A stretch of 64,000 bases of DNA from Elmis aenea (Eukaryota > Arthropoda > Insecta > Coleoptera > Elmidae), in contig OX393576.1 of the NCBI GenBank assembly GCA_947652605.1, positions 18,688,575 through 18,752,574 on the forward strand, written 5' to 3'. The notes beneath the pieces are model-generated. The model did no database searches. It saw nothing but the letters and a program-made list of their open reading frames with translations, and was not told where the DNA came from. Below, piece by piece: positions 63,230-64,000 of the stretch. A program made the translations under genes and the position numbers. Position 1 is the first letter of the stretch. Each line of letters starts with the position of its first letter.

Positions 63230-63233
63230 AATT
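63169..63233 (-). CDS. Cad87A: Cad87A-like exon 1: start codon and signal peptide (residues 1-20)
   Basis: The ATG lies at 63229-63227. The 61 coding bases give MEFVVRLLYITATILMICDI, a short basic-then-hydrophobic signal peptide for the secretory pathway. The donor is GACATAA then GTAAGT, phase 1. Exon 2 begins CT, completing ACT (Thr), after which TQSTNLPPSF leads into cadherin repeat 1. TTTTTTGTTTCAG immediately precedes AATT-ATG, a strong acceptor, so bases 63230-63233 are the end of the 5' UTR and another exon lies upstream. The link to 8618 is inferred from phase, domain logic and the absence of another candidate. Confidence 0.75.
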
Positions 63234-64000
63234 CTGAAACAAAAAATCAATATTAGTTTAAGAAAATTCGTATTACAATACTACCTACTTTAAAAATATT
63301 TTATGCTAGACTTTGATTTATTTAAAAAATACAAAAATAAAAGTAGGCCACGAATGAGAAGCCGCATGCAAACAAGCAAATGGAAGGAAATGTCAGGAAA
63401 ACGGGGGATCGCGGCCATAAAAAGTCCTTTATGAGCAATATGAAATGTTAAAGCTACAGATATTCCCTTATATAATCTCTTTGCCTCCCTTGTTCGCATG
63501 ACACAGCTTGGTGACACACGGTGGGAAGACGTGGACAAAAATTAATCCTAAAACGAAGAGGTTTGTTATTTATGCGTACACCCAACATATCTGAGCATAT
63601 ATTTCAGAGACTGACGCATCCCCGATGTTTTTTTCTATACATTAAATCGGTATCTTGTTGGGAGGACTTTTTAAGGGTGCAATAAAGAAAACTTACGTCC
63701 AAGACATGCACGAGGTTGCAAAGTTAGGGGGGATACATGTGTTGGGTGGTTGTAGCGAGCGATCGTGGAATCTGTAACCGACACCAGATTACAAGATTAT
63801 GCTATGACTATTTATTGGAATAAAAGGTATTGATTTTGTTCACTTTAGGGACGATTTTTGTGTTTTCTTTATTTATTTAGCATTATTTCAATTTTGAAGT
63901 ACTTTTACGGTTTCTTTTGTGTAATAAACTACCGTCGTTTCACATATCGCCACTTCTGATAAGTTAAGAGAGTTATAAAAACCATTTATGAAAACCTACA
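63234..64000 (-). other. Intron upstream of exon 1
   Basis: It follows from the acceptor at 63234-63235. I could not identify the 5' UTR exon or promoter. The 82-residue frame at 63290-63538 has no recognised features. Confidence 0.45.

Noticed and set aside
63290..63538. 82-codon frame upstream of exon 1
   Set aside because: No recognisable domain, no splice logic to the cadherin gene; probably chance.
1..64000. CRISPR arrays, operons, rRNA or tRNA genes
   Set aside because: No regularly spaced repeats, no tRNA A/B box pair that folds, no rRNA-like sequence; the gene structure is eukaryotic.

Overview
The window is AT-rich eukaryotic DNA, almost certainly from an insect (possibly a beetle). 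The evidence is a multi-exon gene with GT-AG introns, whose protein resembles insect cadherin-87A, and a load of Tc1/mariner, hAT, PIF-like and piggyBac-like DNA transposons plus Jockey-like and CR1-like LINEs. Nothing bacterial, viral or CRISPR-like is visible.

One host gene accounts for essentially all cellular coding sequence. It lies on the minus strand: fifteen exons between 8618 and 220, plus a signal-peptide exon at 63169-63229, separated by an intron of 54,550 bp. The sixteen coding exons join in phase into 1,320 codons without a stop: a signal peptide, eleven complete cadherin repeats and most of a twelfth. The 3' half (remaining repeats, membrane span, cytoplasmic tail) lies beyond position 1. 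An acceptor four bases upstream of the ATG implies a further 5' UTR exon to the right.

Small introns (1-8409): mostly plain AT-rich spacers. Two carry palindromic elements of one family (867-1321 and 2472-3687); the second keeps the first 32 codons of a transposase.

Giant first intron (8619-63168): a graveyard of mobile elements. Highlights are a hAT-type element carrying LINE ORF1 in antisense (12114-13815); a Jockey-like LINE that keeps its 5' part (14755-16710); CR1-like LINE fragments (22497-23572 and 32555-34262); a foldback element encoding a lone PHD-like zinc finger (29695-30634); a PIF-like element with the start of a protein (30962-31581); an apparently intact mariner-like element with an uninterrupted 351-residue transposase (49411-51688); stacked palindromes including a perfect 63-bp inverted repeat (52455-53907); a Jockey-like 3' end with poly(A) (54961-55680); a mariner with an inverted duplicate of its own 3' end (58206-59067); and a nest of palindromic elements (59608-62627). 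No second host gene was found in the intron, and I see no evidence of a new multi-gene system. The most unusual content is the diversity and nesting of long-arm palindromic transposons inside one transcribed gene.
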